64,000 bases of DNA from Doryteuthis pealeii (GCA_023376005.1 CM042145.1:19534812-19598811); one strand, 5' to 3'; positions 1-11,718 are shown, counted from the stretch's first letter. Notes: generated by a model from the letters alone, not told the origin. Numbers and translations: made by a program.

Positions 1-117
1 TGATATATGTATATATATTGTGTTATGCTAGATATTATGTTAGATTATTCATTAGATTATTTGTTGTATTATATGTATTATATTATGTTGTATATTTTAT
101 AAATATTATGAAGAGTT

Positions 118-165
118 GGCATTAAATAACCCACAGGGTTGATATGCCATTAAACCAACCCAAGA
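118..165 (+). repeat. Shared 3' tail fragment
   Basis: GGCATTAAATAACCCACAGG then GATATGCCATTAAACCAACC: the tail common to families B, 5S-SINE and the 40141 SINE, here alone. Confidence 0.6.
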
Positions 166-1061
166 TCGAATGTAATCAACATGCAACAACTACAACATAT
201 AGAAAGTGAGACGGTGTAGAGCTTTCAAATCTATGTTAATGCTATTATGAAGCCTTTGTTTCACTAAAACTATTTGAGCTTTGCTAACACTAACACTCAA
301 TGCGAAGAACCTTTTCAATATTTGTTTCATTTATAACCTTTGTTTTTTTATTTCTTTTCTTTTTTTCTACACTAACACTTAAACTGATGTGACTTGCATA
401 ACTCCATTTTGTATTCTGTGTTGCAGCATTGTTAGCTGAAAAGAATCACAAAAAAAAAAACGGGTACATTTTTTTTAATTTTTTTTTTTTTTTAACTAAT
501 TCATGTCAAACAAAATTTCCTTGGGGATTTCAATATTGATTTGTTTATAAAAGTCTGTCTACCTGACAAATCAATATATTGATTTTCAATAAGGGATTAA
601 ATAACGTTTAAAGAGAATTGGCCTTTCTTTTTTTTATCTTATTTTTATTTTTTATTATTTTTTTTTTTTTTTATTTCATTTATTATTATTATTATTTTTT
701 TTTTTTTTTTTTGTTTTTTTTTTTTTGCAACAACCACTCATAATTTTTATTTATTTATTTTTATTTATTTGATTTTATTTATTTATTTTTATTTTTTTCA
801 ATTATCTTCTGGACCCAACTAGATAAAAATGCAAATTTCTGTTTAATGAATAAATTGATTGCTCCCCAACTCTTAGTTAGATAAACTTTGTTTTTCTGTT
901 TGATTCATACATCAACTTTTGTTTTGTGTCTGGGTATCAGATCAACAACTTTAGATTTATCATCAGCTGTCAGACTCATTTATCAATGTTGATAAAGGTC
1001 GTCAGGTTAGAAAAGAAGAAAAAAAATGGCTGTTCTACATGACTTGCTGGTTTAAATCAAA
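166..1061. other. AT-rich intergenic sequence
   Basis: T-rich runs (470-490, 655-725) and no repeat family or gene recognised. Confidence 0.5.
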
Positions 1062-1100
1062 CTAGCAGGACCTGTGGATATACCACAGTATGATAATTAA
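1062..1100 (-). mobile_element. Third Helitron-type 3' end
   Basis: On the minus strand the hairpin CTGTGGTATATCCACAG (1072-1088) is followed by GTCCTG and CTAG (1062-1065), then T. A second copy of this end is at 58416-58450. The matching TC end was not identified; sequence to about 1580 may belong to the element. Confidence 0.5.
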
Positions 1101-1697
1101 AAAACAAGAAACAAACTCTGCAACACTAAAGATAAACTAATTGCAAGGATAACAGCAAGATTTACCAGTTTAAATTGGTAAATGAAATTTCTGCAACCAC
1201 ACAAACTCACAGAAGAACAATTGGCTTGCACAGTCTCCCCAAGATATACTGACAGTGATGAAAATATAATAAAGGAATGGGAAATCCGTCGAGTTGAACA
1301 GCCGGATTTCTCCACCGAAAACAGACGTTCTCCCAGCTTTTTCTGACCAAGTCATTGTCGCCTGCAACAATCTTTTATAGCAGTCCTGCACCAAAGCTCA
1401 CTCACTTCTTGTTCCTTGTCGTACGTCACTGTCCTCGTCAGCAAGACTGGAGTGCAACTACCCAGTGTGTTAAGGCAGGCCTTAAATAATCGTACTAAAA
1501 TCCCACATCTGAGTCGATCACACAGTGAAGTAATTTACATGTGCGCCAACGATGTAGTCCGACGTCAAGCCACGACTCATGAAATGTGAGTTCAATCTCC
1601 CTAATCGCTCGTTACACTCCCCCCTGATTTCATTTTACACGCCAGACATAGTCGTATATGCTTTGAGCTACCACGTGCGTGATTTCTCTCGCCACAG

Positions 1698-1905
1698 AAA
1701 ACTAAACACCCAATCCATATCATGGTGTTTGGAGTGGTCATTAGTGATGATATTATTCCTCCAGTCATCTTCCCACATTTTATCAGACTCAACATGAAAG
1801 CCTACATCAAGTGCCTGAAGGGGTAGTGATACCCTGGATTGAGAGGATGGCTGCTAGAAGAACCTATATCTGGCAACAGTGACTTGCGCCATGTCACACA
1901 AGATC
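1698..1905 (+). pseudogene. Tc1/mariner-superfamily transposase remnant
   Basis: One frame reads HIMVFGVVISDDIIPP and continues through FPHFIRLNMKAYIKCLKG to a stop at 1824-1826. The next frame continues VVIPWIERMAARRTYIWQQ, then a stop at 1880-1882, then LAPCHT. This order (VMVFGV, then LN..YI..L, then PWI, then WQQD.AP.H) is that of the DDE domain of mariner-like transposases. The copy has a frameshift near 1823 and a stop where the second catalytic Asp would stand, so it is dead. N- and C-terminal parts were not recognised. Confidence 0.75.
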
Positions 1906-1959
1906 TCGCAGATCCATTGATTGTTTTGATCTTACATAATTGATTTATGTTTTAATCAC

Positions 1960-2074
1960 AAATGCAACCAATGACTTTCCCTTCTCTTGCTATTCAAATC
2001 TTAATTTTTAGATATCTTTCCAGATATAAATGAAATCTTCATTATCTTAACACAAAAAACAAGCTCTGATAATA

Positions 2075-2130
<56 letters not shown>

Positions 2131-2718
2131 ATTTTTTAAAATAATGACATACTTTTATTGATCAGCAATTTTCAAAAGAGAAAATCAAAACTGAAGGGCC
2201 CTTTCGACCGGTGCTTTGTCAAAAGTAACAACCGGTAGATCGTTAAAAGTCACAATGTAAATTAAATGGGTAAAAGAGAGATTCAATCATACGAAATGGT
2301 GGGGTAATATGAAGGCAAATAGGGGAGAGGAAAAATTTTTTTTAATATATATATTGGTAAATATATATATACAGGGGCCGGGTTAGCTCAGTCGGTAGAG
2401 CGTTTGGCTAGAAACCACAAGGCTTCTAGTTCGATACCGGTCCCCGCCAACTCAGCGTATGAGTAGCACAGGGATCTATGCGGTAAAGTAAGGAGCTGGT
2501 GGTAGGTGTGGCGCTCCACCTCAGACGCTAAAATGATCTCCTTGGTCTAGCGCTATTGAAAAGGGGATAGACTCCCTCGCTGACTGGCTGATACCGACTT
2601 TAGGCCGCCCCGTCGACTTAATATATATATATAACTTTCATTAATTGTTTTATTTTTGTAGTTTCCTCCAGACATACATACACACAACTGCCCTTTTATA
2701 TATGTATAGATAGATAGA
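1960..2718 (-). mobile_element. Helitron family N, 5' half, interrupted by microsatellite and SINE-A
   Basis: The segment 2627-2718, read on the minus strand, matches the family-N start (TATACATATATAAAAGGGCAG onward). The block 1965-2080 matches its inner sequence. Between them lie (GT)n(TA)n at 2079-2126, about 240 bp of other sequence and a SINE-A copy. The CTAG end was not found. Confidence 0.5.
2374..2620 (+). mobile_element. tRNA-derived SINE, family A
   Basis: The head has an A-box (TTAGCTCAGTCGGTAGAGCG) and a B-box (AGTTCGATACC). The body runs through GTAGGTGTGGCGCTCCACCT and GGGGATAGACTCCCTCGC to a CGACTTA end. It is inserted in the microsatellite part of a Helitron-N copy. The tRNA-like head is not a functional tRNA gene. 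Confidence 0.85.
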
Positions 2719-2890
2719 TGATAATATCACTTATTATAGTTCAAGTTAAAAGCATGGTAAGGGTAACCTGAATCCGAACAGTAATTTTGGCAACATACAA
2801 GCAGGAGAATCCAGTGTTGACTTTGAGAAAATTTCATCACTCCTAATATTTGGCCACCTAACTATGCGGATTGCAATCCCCTTGATTATC

Positions 2891-3266
2891 TTTACTTGGG
2901 CTAGACGGGCAGTCGGAGAGGCCCTCTCCAATCAATCAGCTGGTCACATCAAGCCCCCAACGCTTTTTACCATATGGGTACTAGAAGGCGGTGACTGAGG
3001 GTCTTCATGTCCTGGGAATGACGTTAAACTCTATCTGATGGTGATGTTTCAGTTTTGGAGGTTTGGGGAATGTGGAGCACCCCTTCATCACCATTGCTCC
3101 CTGGTCCATTCTGAGCCGGAGTGGTAGTACCTGTTAGGGTCCCATCTATGGGTTAAATAGAAAAACATGAGTTTATAAAAAGTGAGTCTTAAGAATGAAT
3201 TTATTTCAAAACTTTGCTGGCATTAAATGACCCACTGAGGTTGATATGCCGTAAAACAAACCAAAC
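2891..3266 (+). repeat. Repeat family B, 5'-truncated
   Basis: From TTTACTTGGGCTAGACGGGC to the tail ending GTAAAACAAACCAAA; the first 200 bp are missing. Confidence 0.8.
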
Positions 3267-3578
3267 TCCTTGATTATTATGTGTAGGCACAGTTGAATGA
3301 GAGACCAACAAAACTGTGCAACTAACTGCAAGGACTGCAGCAAGGTTTACCAATTTAAATATGGAGTCTGTCAGAAAGTCTTGCAGGATATTCTGAAGTT
3401 GTTTGGAGGCCCTGGTTGAAGACAATGGTAATTTCTTTGAATAAATTTAATCTATAGTATTTCAAGATATTTTCATGGAATTTTGGTAAATATATCTAAT
3501 AGTGAGATATTAGTGTTATTTTTATTTTTGCATAATTTAGATGACAATTTACCCATCACACCACGTGTGTGTGTATAT

Positions 3579-3630
<52 letters not shown>

Positions 3631-3632
<2 letters not shown>

Positions 3633-3736
3633 TAAAGAAATAACAAAAGACTTAGAGATTTAGCATTATAATCTATTTTAGGAAGCTGAAATAGACTATA
3701 ATGCTAAATCGCTAAGTCTTTTGTTATTTCTTTACT
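3631..3736. repeat. Perfectly folding 48-bp-arm inverted repeat in (TA)n
   Basis: Arms 3631-3678 and 3688-3736 (AGTAAAGAAATAACAAAAGA outward) pair with about two mismatches around a 9-base loop. The palindrome lies between (TA)n runs. It could be a tiny MITE with TA target sites, or a product of microsatellite-associated inversion. Confidence 0.75.
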
Positions 3737-3852
3737 TATATATTTGCTCTGTGACTCTAACATTAAGAGCACACATTGAGCTCTCAAACTGCGACAGGTT
3801 TTTTAAATAAAACTCTTGTGTCGTAAGGAAGATTTCTTCTCTGGACTTTTGG

Positions 3853-3902
<50 letters not shown>

Positions 3903-4293
3903 AAGTGTTTAATGTAAGAAATACACAATTTTATTTTCTTATGTATATAGATACACATACACCCAGCACAACCATGAACATAGATATATATACATAAACA
4001 CACAAAAAAAATCATTAGAACAGAAAGTAAACTACAAATTCATCAAAAAAAGTAAATTACAAACACAACCTATCAAAAATCTAACAAACAACATCAAAAG
4101 AAAGGATTTGTGTTAATATAAACAAATAGACGACTATAAAAATGTCAAGACGTTAAAATTTAATACCTACCACACAGAAACACACACTTGCTATAACACA
4201 GATGTTATGAATAAGATTTCTCTACACACACACACAAATGTACATATTCATATTTGGTGGTAAAGACAACTATCATCTGTCAAGATTTGGCAA

Positions 4294-4351
<58 letters not shown>

Positions 4352-4498
4352 CACCATGACCAGACTTAAACTTTTTTACAAACACCAGGAAGTGAGTGGG
4401 TAAGAGAGGGAATAAGAGGAAAATAATTTATAGAATAAAAATAATTACTTGAAGCTATAATAGTAGATAAATGATTAATATTACTTGAAACTATAATT

Positions 4499-5018
4499 GC
4501 TTGAAATACTTGAAACCATATAATTGTGTACAAATTATTAATATTGATATTACTTGAAACCATATAATTGTGTACAAATTATTAATATGGATATTACTTG
4601 AAACCATATAATTGTGTACAAATTATTAATATCGATATTACTTGAAACCATATAATTGTGTACAAATTATTAATATCGATATTACTTGAAACCATATAAT
4701 TGTGTACAAATTATTAGTATCGATATTACTTGAAACCATATAATTGTGTACAAATTATTAGTATCGATGTTACTTGAAACCATATAATTGTGTACAAATT
4801 ATTAGTATTGATGTTACTTGAAACCATATAATTGTGTACAAATTATTAGTATTGATGTTACTTGAAACCATATAATTGTGTACAAATTATTAGTATCGAT
4901 GTTACTTGAAACCATATAATTGTGTACAAATTATTAGTATCGATATTACTTGAAACCATATAATTGTGTACAAATTATTGATATCGATATTACTTGAAAC
5001 CATATTGTGTACAAATTA
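4499..5018. repeat. 44-bp minisatellite, 12 copies
   Basis: Twelve copies of a 44-bp unit (ACTTGAAACCATATAATTGT, then GTACAAATTATTAGTATCGA) lie head to tail with few substitutions. The edges decay into diverged units (4434-4498 and 5019-5080). Confidence 0.95.
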
Positions 5019-5090
5019 TTTGAATTAAGAATAGTTACTTGAAGATATAATATAAACCATATGATTGTTTGCAAAAATAGAAAAGAGTGA

Positions 5091-5147
5091 CTAACTTTAA
5101 TATCAAATAACCAAACGAGGGTTGACATATCATAAAAACCAACCAAC
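5091..5147 (+). repeat. Shared 3' tail fragment, diverged
   Basis: TATCAAATAACCAAACGAGG then GACATATCATAAAAACCAAC resembles the shared tail with several changes. Confidence 0.45.
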
Positions 5148-5390
5148 CTAACCCATATGCACACAGTCCTGACTATTGATGCAAGAGTAGTGTTGATACA
5201 ATATAAATCCAGTATTCTATAGATTAATTTCAGCTGAATGAATAAATCATAACCAACTGGATACAAAAATCACATGGGAAAAAGTAGAAGGCTACCCAGT
5301 AACAAGTAGCTCAGATTTCAACAAAATTCAATTCCCTCCCCCCCCAAAAAAAAAAAGTATCACAAAAGCTCTTAATTTTATGAATTTAAC

Positions 5391-5650
5391 GGCCGGGTTA
5401 GCTCAGTCGGTAGAGCGTTTGGCTAGAAACCACATGATTCCTAGTTCGATTCTGGTCCTCGCCAACTCTGCGTATGAGTAGCACAGGGATCTGTGCGGTA
5501 AAGTAAGGAGCTGATGGTAGGTGTGGCGCTCCACCTCATGATGCCAAAAACAATCTCCTTGGTCTAGCGCTATTGAAAAAGGGATAGACTCCCTCGCTGA
5601 TTGGCTGATACCGACTTTAGGCCGCCCCGACAACTTTACTTTTACTTTAC
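5391..5650 (+). mobile_element. tRNA-derived SINE, family A
   Basis: This is a full-length copy with A- and B-boxes, the standard body, and a CTTTACTTTTACTTTACTTA-type tail. The tail runs straight into fold-back family F at 5651. Confidence 0.85.
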
Positions 5651-5890
5651 TTAAATCGAACTTAACGGACCTAAATTCCACCATTGTATGTCACCCGCTG
5701 AAAAAGAAAAAAAAAAAAAAAATCAGGGAATTAACCGAATTTAATGAAATTTTCAGTGTTGATATATTAATGAATAAAAGATATAATGCACCAGTAATTT
5801 AAAAAAAAAAAAACTTTTACGTTTTTTCAGGTCAGTTAACTTTGAGCCACGTATCTTTGAGAATCTGTGTTACACATCAAAGATACTTGG
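5651..5890. mobile_element. Fold-back MITE family F, left arm
   Basis: It starts TTAAATCGAACTTAACGGAC immediately after the tail of a SINE-A copy and matches the left arm of 57647-58129. The right arm is missing beyond the loop (GTATCTTTGA...TCAAAGATAC). Confidence 0.75.
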
Positions 5891-6919
5891 GCATATGATC
5901 AAATACTCTATGGATTTTCTTTAAAAATGAACTTGATATCATATATACAATGTAAATTAATCAGTGTCATTAATTATATTCTACTGTTAAAATCCGGTTT
6001 TTGCAGGCAGTTTTTATGTTATTGTAATATCAATGAAAACATGTCATGCATCACTGATAGATTGTTGGATAAAGCACAAACATTGTATTGTCCCTCCTAC
6101 ACACACAAAAAAAAAAAAAAGGAGGTTTTTTTTGTTATATGCAGTCAAAGTATAAAAATAAATACATAATAATAATAACGGTGATAAAATAAAAAAAAAA
6201 AAAACAACTCTGTTCCTCAGACCAGTTTTGCTTTCTTTTGCACTTTAATCAGGTATTATTGAATGTGATGCATTTATACAGATTACAATAGGTGGGTGAT
6301 TTTGTTTCTTTGATATTTTTTCTTTTCTTCTTTCATTTTTATTCCCTAGAATGAAAGAAGGCAATCCCTAATAGAAGGAGTGGCAGAAAACTATTAATAC
6401 TCAAATTTCAATGGTATTGAGCACCTTTTGACATTTAAAAATACTTGGGCCATTCAATTACTTGCTGTCCATCGTATTGTTACAATAAATTTTTAGCAGA
6501 CCCTTTAGTTGAGAATAAGGGTCGTTGACTTTAAGATCAGGGAGTGGAAATTTACTAGTGATGGTTATAACCCCCTGATCCCTGGAAAACTAACAAGTGA
6601 CAGCTTTTAGTTTTAGTTTAGATTCAGATTCGACCTAACTTTGGAGCAGAGTGTATATGTTTCGCTCTGCTGAGGCCGACCTCACCCGCTTGGTGAATAA
6701 GCAATATGGGCTAATAAACTTGATCAAGAAAAAAAAAGTCTTGTTTTAATTACAATGACCAAAATCAGCCCAGAAGAAAACCAGCCCTTAGAAGAATTAA
6801 AAAGAACAGAAAAACTCAACTAGCCAAAACAGATAATCCTTTCTCTATTCTCTTTCTAAAATAAATCTCTGACTCTCACTGTCAATTATATACTCGATAT
6901 GGGTATATAACAGTATTGT
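5891..6919. other. AT-rich stretch without recognised features
   Basis: Short open frames only. At 6640-6740 a segment ending AATAAACTTGATCAAGA(A)n looks like a retrocopy 3' end, but its source is unknown. Confidence 0.4.
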
Positions 6920-7149
6920 TGATAACAGGGGGCCGTCCCCCCAGGCAACACCTGCCCCCTAGATTTAAAGGGGCAGGGATGGGTTTATTGCCCGGTGCCT
7001 GAGGCAACCCCCTTGATGGGGAATGCCAACGGTATCAACGCATTTTTTGCACCCACCTCCCATGAGCTTCAGTTCGTGGGTGGTCCCACATTAATAGGGC
7101 CTTGTGCCTAACCCGTATACATTCTCATATCAAATACTAGTATTCGATG
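6920..7149 (-). other. Probable 3'UTR of the adjacent LINE fragment
   Basis: A distinctly GC-richer block (G/C runs around 6930-7030) lies immediately downstream of the minus-strand LINE reading frame. Position and base composition suggest LINE 3' untranslated sequence. No second copy was seen in the window, so this is inference. Confidence 0.3.
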
Positions 7150-7560
7150 ATGACACCATGTGAATCTGTTTTCTCCATTTGATTCAGTCTCTGGTTGTGT
7201 TGTGCAAACTACCTATGGGAATGTTCAAGTCCTCCAGGTTTCTCTTGATGTTATCTTTGTATCCAAGTTTTGGTCTACCGATTCCACATGATCTGTCTCT
7301 GTTGAGAGTACAGAATCTGCTTTGGTAGTCTGTCATCCCCCAAGTCTGTTTTAGTGGCCAGCCATCTCAGTTTGCGCTGGACAAGTATGTCGTACATGCC
7401 AGGTAGTCCAGTTCTCTTCAGGATGGTTCTGTTTGAAACATGCTGGCACCACTTGACATTTAATATACTGCGCAAGTGACGCATCATGTAGATATGTAGT
7501 CTGTGGGCATCCACTTTGCAGACAATATGATTGATACAAGGGAAATGTATTGTTTCTATA
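7150..7560 (-). pseudogene. LINE reverse-transcriptase C-terminal fragment
   Basis: The minus strand encodes DAHRLHIYMMRHLRSILNVK, then WCQHVSNRTIL, then RTGLPGMYDILVQRKLRWLA, then DDRLPKQILYS, and then a broken frame. This is the R(H/C)LRSIL...W.D..(T/S)N..(I/V)L...QLRW.GH...RLPKQ pattern of LINE ORF2 C-termini. The canonical GH after RW is changed. The copy is 5'-truncated and carries stops. Its 3'UTR would run to lower coordinates. Confidence 0.75.
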
Positions 7561-8621
7561 TCATTTCAACTATATCCAACCACCAACATAATTCTGATAA
7601 TTTCTATTGCTTTCTGACAGTTATTTTTCTTCATATAGACCTTATTCAATGGCTGAATGGAAACACTTAAAACATAAAAGTGGAAAATTTTAACTGATGT
7701 TGTAGCTTCAATTCTGAGAAGAAAAAAATCTATATTTTTGGTACAAATAATTTTCAATATATGTCAAATAATATTTTAAAAATTTTTTGTCATTGATGTA
7801 GTGCCAGATTGATATTTTCCCACCTATTGATCTTGCTATGAAAAAAATCAGAAATCATTGATAACTTAAAATTGGTTAATTTTAAGATTTTTTTGATAGC
7901 ATTTTTTTTTTTTTCCTTGGGCCAAAGAGCTATTATAAGCCAATTTTTAGGAGTAGGGAAGCTCTAGAACTCATTTTACAGACAAAAATAAATACAAAAT
8001 GTCGCCATTTTTTGCCCCCCCCCCCAATCTGTAGAGTTAAAAAATCAACGTAACTCGGCCAATTTTTAGAATTGGAAGCTTAAATTTTGGGGATTGTCTA
8101 ACTTTAACATAGTCCACACCTGGACAAAATTTCAGAAAAATTGAAGTGGTTGGGTGACAATTTTACTTTTTTTCTGGATGATTTGACATGGAATTGCCCT
8201 AATATTAAATGGTTGAATATTTTCTAGACATGATTATCAAATTAAATAAAAAAAAAAATTAAAAAAAAAGATTTCGCTTCCTTAGCTACAAGTTTAGTGA
8301 ATTTCATTTTGTTGCTCGGTTAATGTTTCTAGTGATTTTTTTATTTTTTTTTTATTTTTTTTTTTTTTTTTACTGGATTTGCATTTGTAATAAAGTGAAA
8401 TTTCTATTTGTTATATGGAACGTAAGACGATGCTTGAAAATTTATGACCAGTATCAATAAACAGATGGTGTATGCTTTGGGTTACAAGTTCATAGAAAAG
8501 CACTTGATCATTTATTTTATGATATCATAAAAGATACTTTAAACAAATCTGTTGACAGAATTTCTTTTTCTTTCTTAATAGCAAATGTGATGATAACCTC
8601 TCAATCTCAAAGTAGATAGAC
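7561..8621. other. AT-rich stretch without recognised features
   Basis: Poly-T/A runs and one C10 run; no gene or repeat family seen. Confidence 0.45.
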
Positions 8622-9197
8622 AGCCCTGTCAGCTGGGGCTTTAGAATATACCAACTGCATCTCTGCAGAGAGGTAAGATCTCCCCCCAATGGGGCCACCT
8701 GTTGGCCATGGGTGGTGACCTGTGATGCTTAAGGACGGAATCCTGGTGGCTGGATAGTCCATGACATGCAACACTTCACTTTGACGCTTACTTGTCAGTC
8801 GGAGAGGCCCCCTCCAATTCATCGGCTGGTCATGTCAAGCCCTAGCACCTGTATGATTGTCCCAACTCTATTGCCCTTATGGCAAGCCCTAACCCTTTTT
8901 TATCATATGGTGCTAAAGGCGGTGGCTAAAGGTCTTCATGTCCTGAGAATAATGTTTAACTGATGGTGAGGTTCCAGTTCTGGAGTCTAAGGGAATGTGG
9001 AGCACCTTTTCATGACCATTACTCCCAGGTCCACTCTGACCTGGAGTGGTAGTACCTGTTAGGGTCCTATCTATGGGTTAAATAGAAAATTTGTTTACAA
9101 AAAAAATTGTTGTTACCAAACTATCGCTATGAATCTTTGAAAACTTTGCTGGCATTAAATGACCCACCGTGTTTGATATGCCGTAAAACAAAACAAA
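8622..9197 (+). repeat. Interspersed repeat family B, full length
   Basis: It starts AGCCCTGTCAGCTGGGGCTT, runs through GGGGCCACCTGTTGGCCATG and GTCGGAGAGGCCCC to CCTGTTAGGGTCCTATC, and ends with the tail GGCATTAAATGACCCACC...GATATGCCGTAAAACA. About 575 bp. Copies share both ends, so it behaves as a defined non-coding retroelement-like unit. Its class is unknown. Confidence 0.8.
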
Positions 9198-9230
9198 AGT
9201 TGCAGTTTACAAGTATGTAAATGGACTTAA

Positions 9231-9459
9231 CTCTTTGCCTACTTTAAGCTGCTCACAGCGGCTCTCCCACCACTGTGATCCTACCATAAACCGCTGGCAG
9301 CTTGAAGGACTCTGATTACAATAATAATAGGACTCTATTTGAATAGAATGAGTTTTGCTGAGGTGAATAGATAGTGAATTTTGAAATATCCCATCATACA
9401 TGTAAAAAATACCAAGAAAATTTGGTACAGCCATGGGGGGAAATTTGGTAGGCAACGAG
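9231..9459. mobile_element. MITE family M, TTAA-flanked (piggyBac-like)
   Basis: Ends CTCTTTGCCTACTTT and (reverse) CTCGTTGCCTACCAAAT lie directly inside TTAA at 9227-9230 and 9460-9463. Length 229 bp. TTAA target sites and C-T-rich ends fit piggyBac-type MITEs. A second copy in inverted orientation lies at 15725-15957. Confidence 0.75.
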
Positions 9460-9740
9460 TTAAATCAATATATGAGACAATTACCTAATGTTTAAGTTCC
9501 TGTTCATTAAGTAATATTTCAATTTACTAACTTAAGATCTCTCTCCTCTCTCCCCCCCCCCTCTCTCTCTCTCCCGTCCCTCTCCTCCCCTCCCTCCTCT
9601 GTTACCGCACTTTTAACCTGGACTAACTTGTAAACTTGGAGTTTTACCATTTGTAATTCAAACTAATGTAATTATAACATGTGTTTTAATTTATGCATGA
9701 AAACATAAGTCTTTTTTTTTTTTTTTTTCTCTGAATTTTT

Positions 9741-9962
9741 TGAGATGAGGCTTGATAATTAGTATTATTTGTTTATTCGGACTATTGTCCTCATCTTTAT
9801 TGTTATCTGTACAACATTTAGGCCAATGTGCCCTCCAGCTTTCTTCAGGTATTTTTTGTTGGAGCCTTCTTGAACTCGGGAACCTTCTTGTTGTAATCAG
9901 GAACTGTTGTTTTTTGTTTTATTATCTATCTCAGTTTGAGCTAATAGAGCATCCTGAATGAG
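9741..9962 (+). repeat. Interspersed repeat family E
   Basis: GATGAGGCTTGATAATT, GTCCTCATCTTTATTGTTAT, TGTACAACATTTAGGCCAAT, CTTCTTCAGGTATTTTTTG-type blocks in order. The element recurs at least six times. In the long copies the opposite end has a B-box-like GGTTCAATCCTGG, so it may be a SINE read here from its 3' end. Confidence 0.65.
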
Positions 9963-10459
9963 ACTGTTGCATGTTCATCTGTGTGGCTTTGAATTCCCAT
10001 ACAAAATGAAGTAAATTCATATCAATGCACTAACTACCACGATATTACTAACCACTATGGGTACCTTCCATTGCTTGAACTGCTTCGCTCTGTGATATAT
10101 TATATATATATATATATATGTGTGTTGTGTGTCTCTTATTGAGTGTCCCAAGTCAATAAGAGACAAACTCCCTATCAATAGTTTATTGTCAGCAAGAACA
10201 CAAGAAAATTTCTATACAACTATTAGTTCCTTTTTAGATGATATAGTCAGCATTTATAAGTTGTCCTAATTTGATGAATTAGGTGCCAAGCAAGATTTGA
10301 TTTTGGTAGAAGAACAAGTGATAGGCAGTAGTATGTTCTCATATTTCAAACATGTAAATTGTATTGAGGAGGCATAATATTACAAAAGTCGATAAACGAA
10401 AGCTGATTAAAAACGGTTAAGAAACATAAACTATTGTCATTTGTTGCTTTTAGAAAGAT

Positions 10460-10634
10460 TCCTAAGATTGCTTTCTTTTTCTCTTTTCTCTTTCTTTTTC
10501 TCTTTTCTTTCTCTTTCTCTTCTTTTTCTTTCTTTTCTTCTCTTTCTTTTCTTTCTCTCTTTCTTTCTTTTTCTCTGTCTTTCTCTTTTCTCCCTCTTTT
10601 TTCTCCCTCTTTTTTTTTCTTTCCCTCTCTCCTA
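10460..10634. repeat. Homopyrimidine tract (+ strand T/C)
   Basis: About 175 bases almost entirely T and C (TCTTTTTC-type). Open frames here are composition artefacts. Confidence 0.9.
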
Positions 10635-10740
10635 TGGGATTGCTGTAACTTCCCACATTTCTACCTTATCTTCCCACTTCTTGCTCTCATACATTTTTGC
10701 TTTTCTCCCCCCCTCCCCCTTTCTCTTTCATACGTGATTG

Positions 10741-10915
10741 AAAATTTTCATCTATCTTGGTAAATACAGCTTTAAATTTGGTACTTTTTTGACACACCTT
10801 GTATTCTGAAAAAAATTAATGAATGGAACATTATTTTATTTTATTTTATTTATTTATTTTTTCAGAATACAAGGTGTCAAAAAGTACAAAAATCTCTATA
10901 CTATTTTGACCCACT
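10741..10915. mobile_element. Mariner-like MITE family J, single copy
   Basis: Facing copies of the end sequence (GTACTTTTTTGACACACCTT at 10781-10800 and AAGGTGTCAAAAAGTAC at 10871-10887) enclose about 70 bp of TTTTATTTTA-rich DNA. Confidence 0.65.
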
Positions 10916-10949
10916 TTATGTGTGTGTATATATATATATATATACATAC

Positions 10950-10987
<38 letters not shown>

Positions 10988-11718
10988 TCACACACACAAC
11001 CCAACGATCATCATCGTCACTTAAGTAATATGTAGTTTATCTGTTAATTTCTCAATATTCTCTGTTATCAAAAGAAAATTCTGGAATTCTTTTGTGATGA
11101 ATATCTATAAAATCCATTTGGCTAATTCGTTAAAGAAAATCTTGCTTTAGTTTTGGTTTAACTTTGCTTTAACTTTGCTTTGTTTATTTTCGTTTTTTTT
11201 TTTTTTGTTCCCCCCCCCCCCGTTCTGTTTTCTGCTCCTTCTAGTTATTGGTCAGTCTCATTTGTTATATTCTACCTGACTGTTATATTGACACACCTAG
11301 ATTAAACCTGTTATTCAAGATAAAAAAAAATAAAAAAATCATCAATGGTCATTAACAGGATCCAATTTCTATTGTTCTCTGATAATTGCCTGAAGGAAGG
11401 AAGCCAGATGTGTTGTATACAATTAGTAACCATGGTTACTGCATCCAATCAGACCAATAATCAATCATTTCTGGTAAGAAATGAAATATAAAAAATAAAA
11501 TAAAAAAAAATATGATCCAATCAATTTTCTTGAAAGTAAAGGGACAGAGAGCATGTAAATGATTATCTAAAGAAAAAACACAAAAAACAAACCCCAAAAT
11601 AACTGAAATGCACATCCGCAGGTAAAACGTTTTCTCTTAGGTTGATCAATTAACCTTAGGTAAATTCTAGCAAGAAGAGTCTGCAAACATTGGATACCAA
11701 TTTTGCTTATTTTTAATA

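Noticed and set aside
2393..2450. tRNA gene-like A/B boxes (also at 5397, 28281, 38002 and other SINE heads)
   Set aside because: Each belongs to a SINE body repeated across the window; the cloverleaf is not maintained, so these are not tRNA genes.
4499..5018. CRISPR-like array
   Set aside because: Units are contiguous with no unique spacers, and the DNA is eukaryotic.
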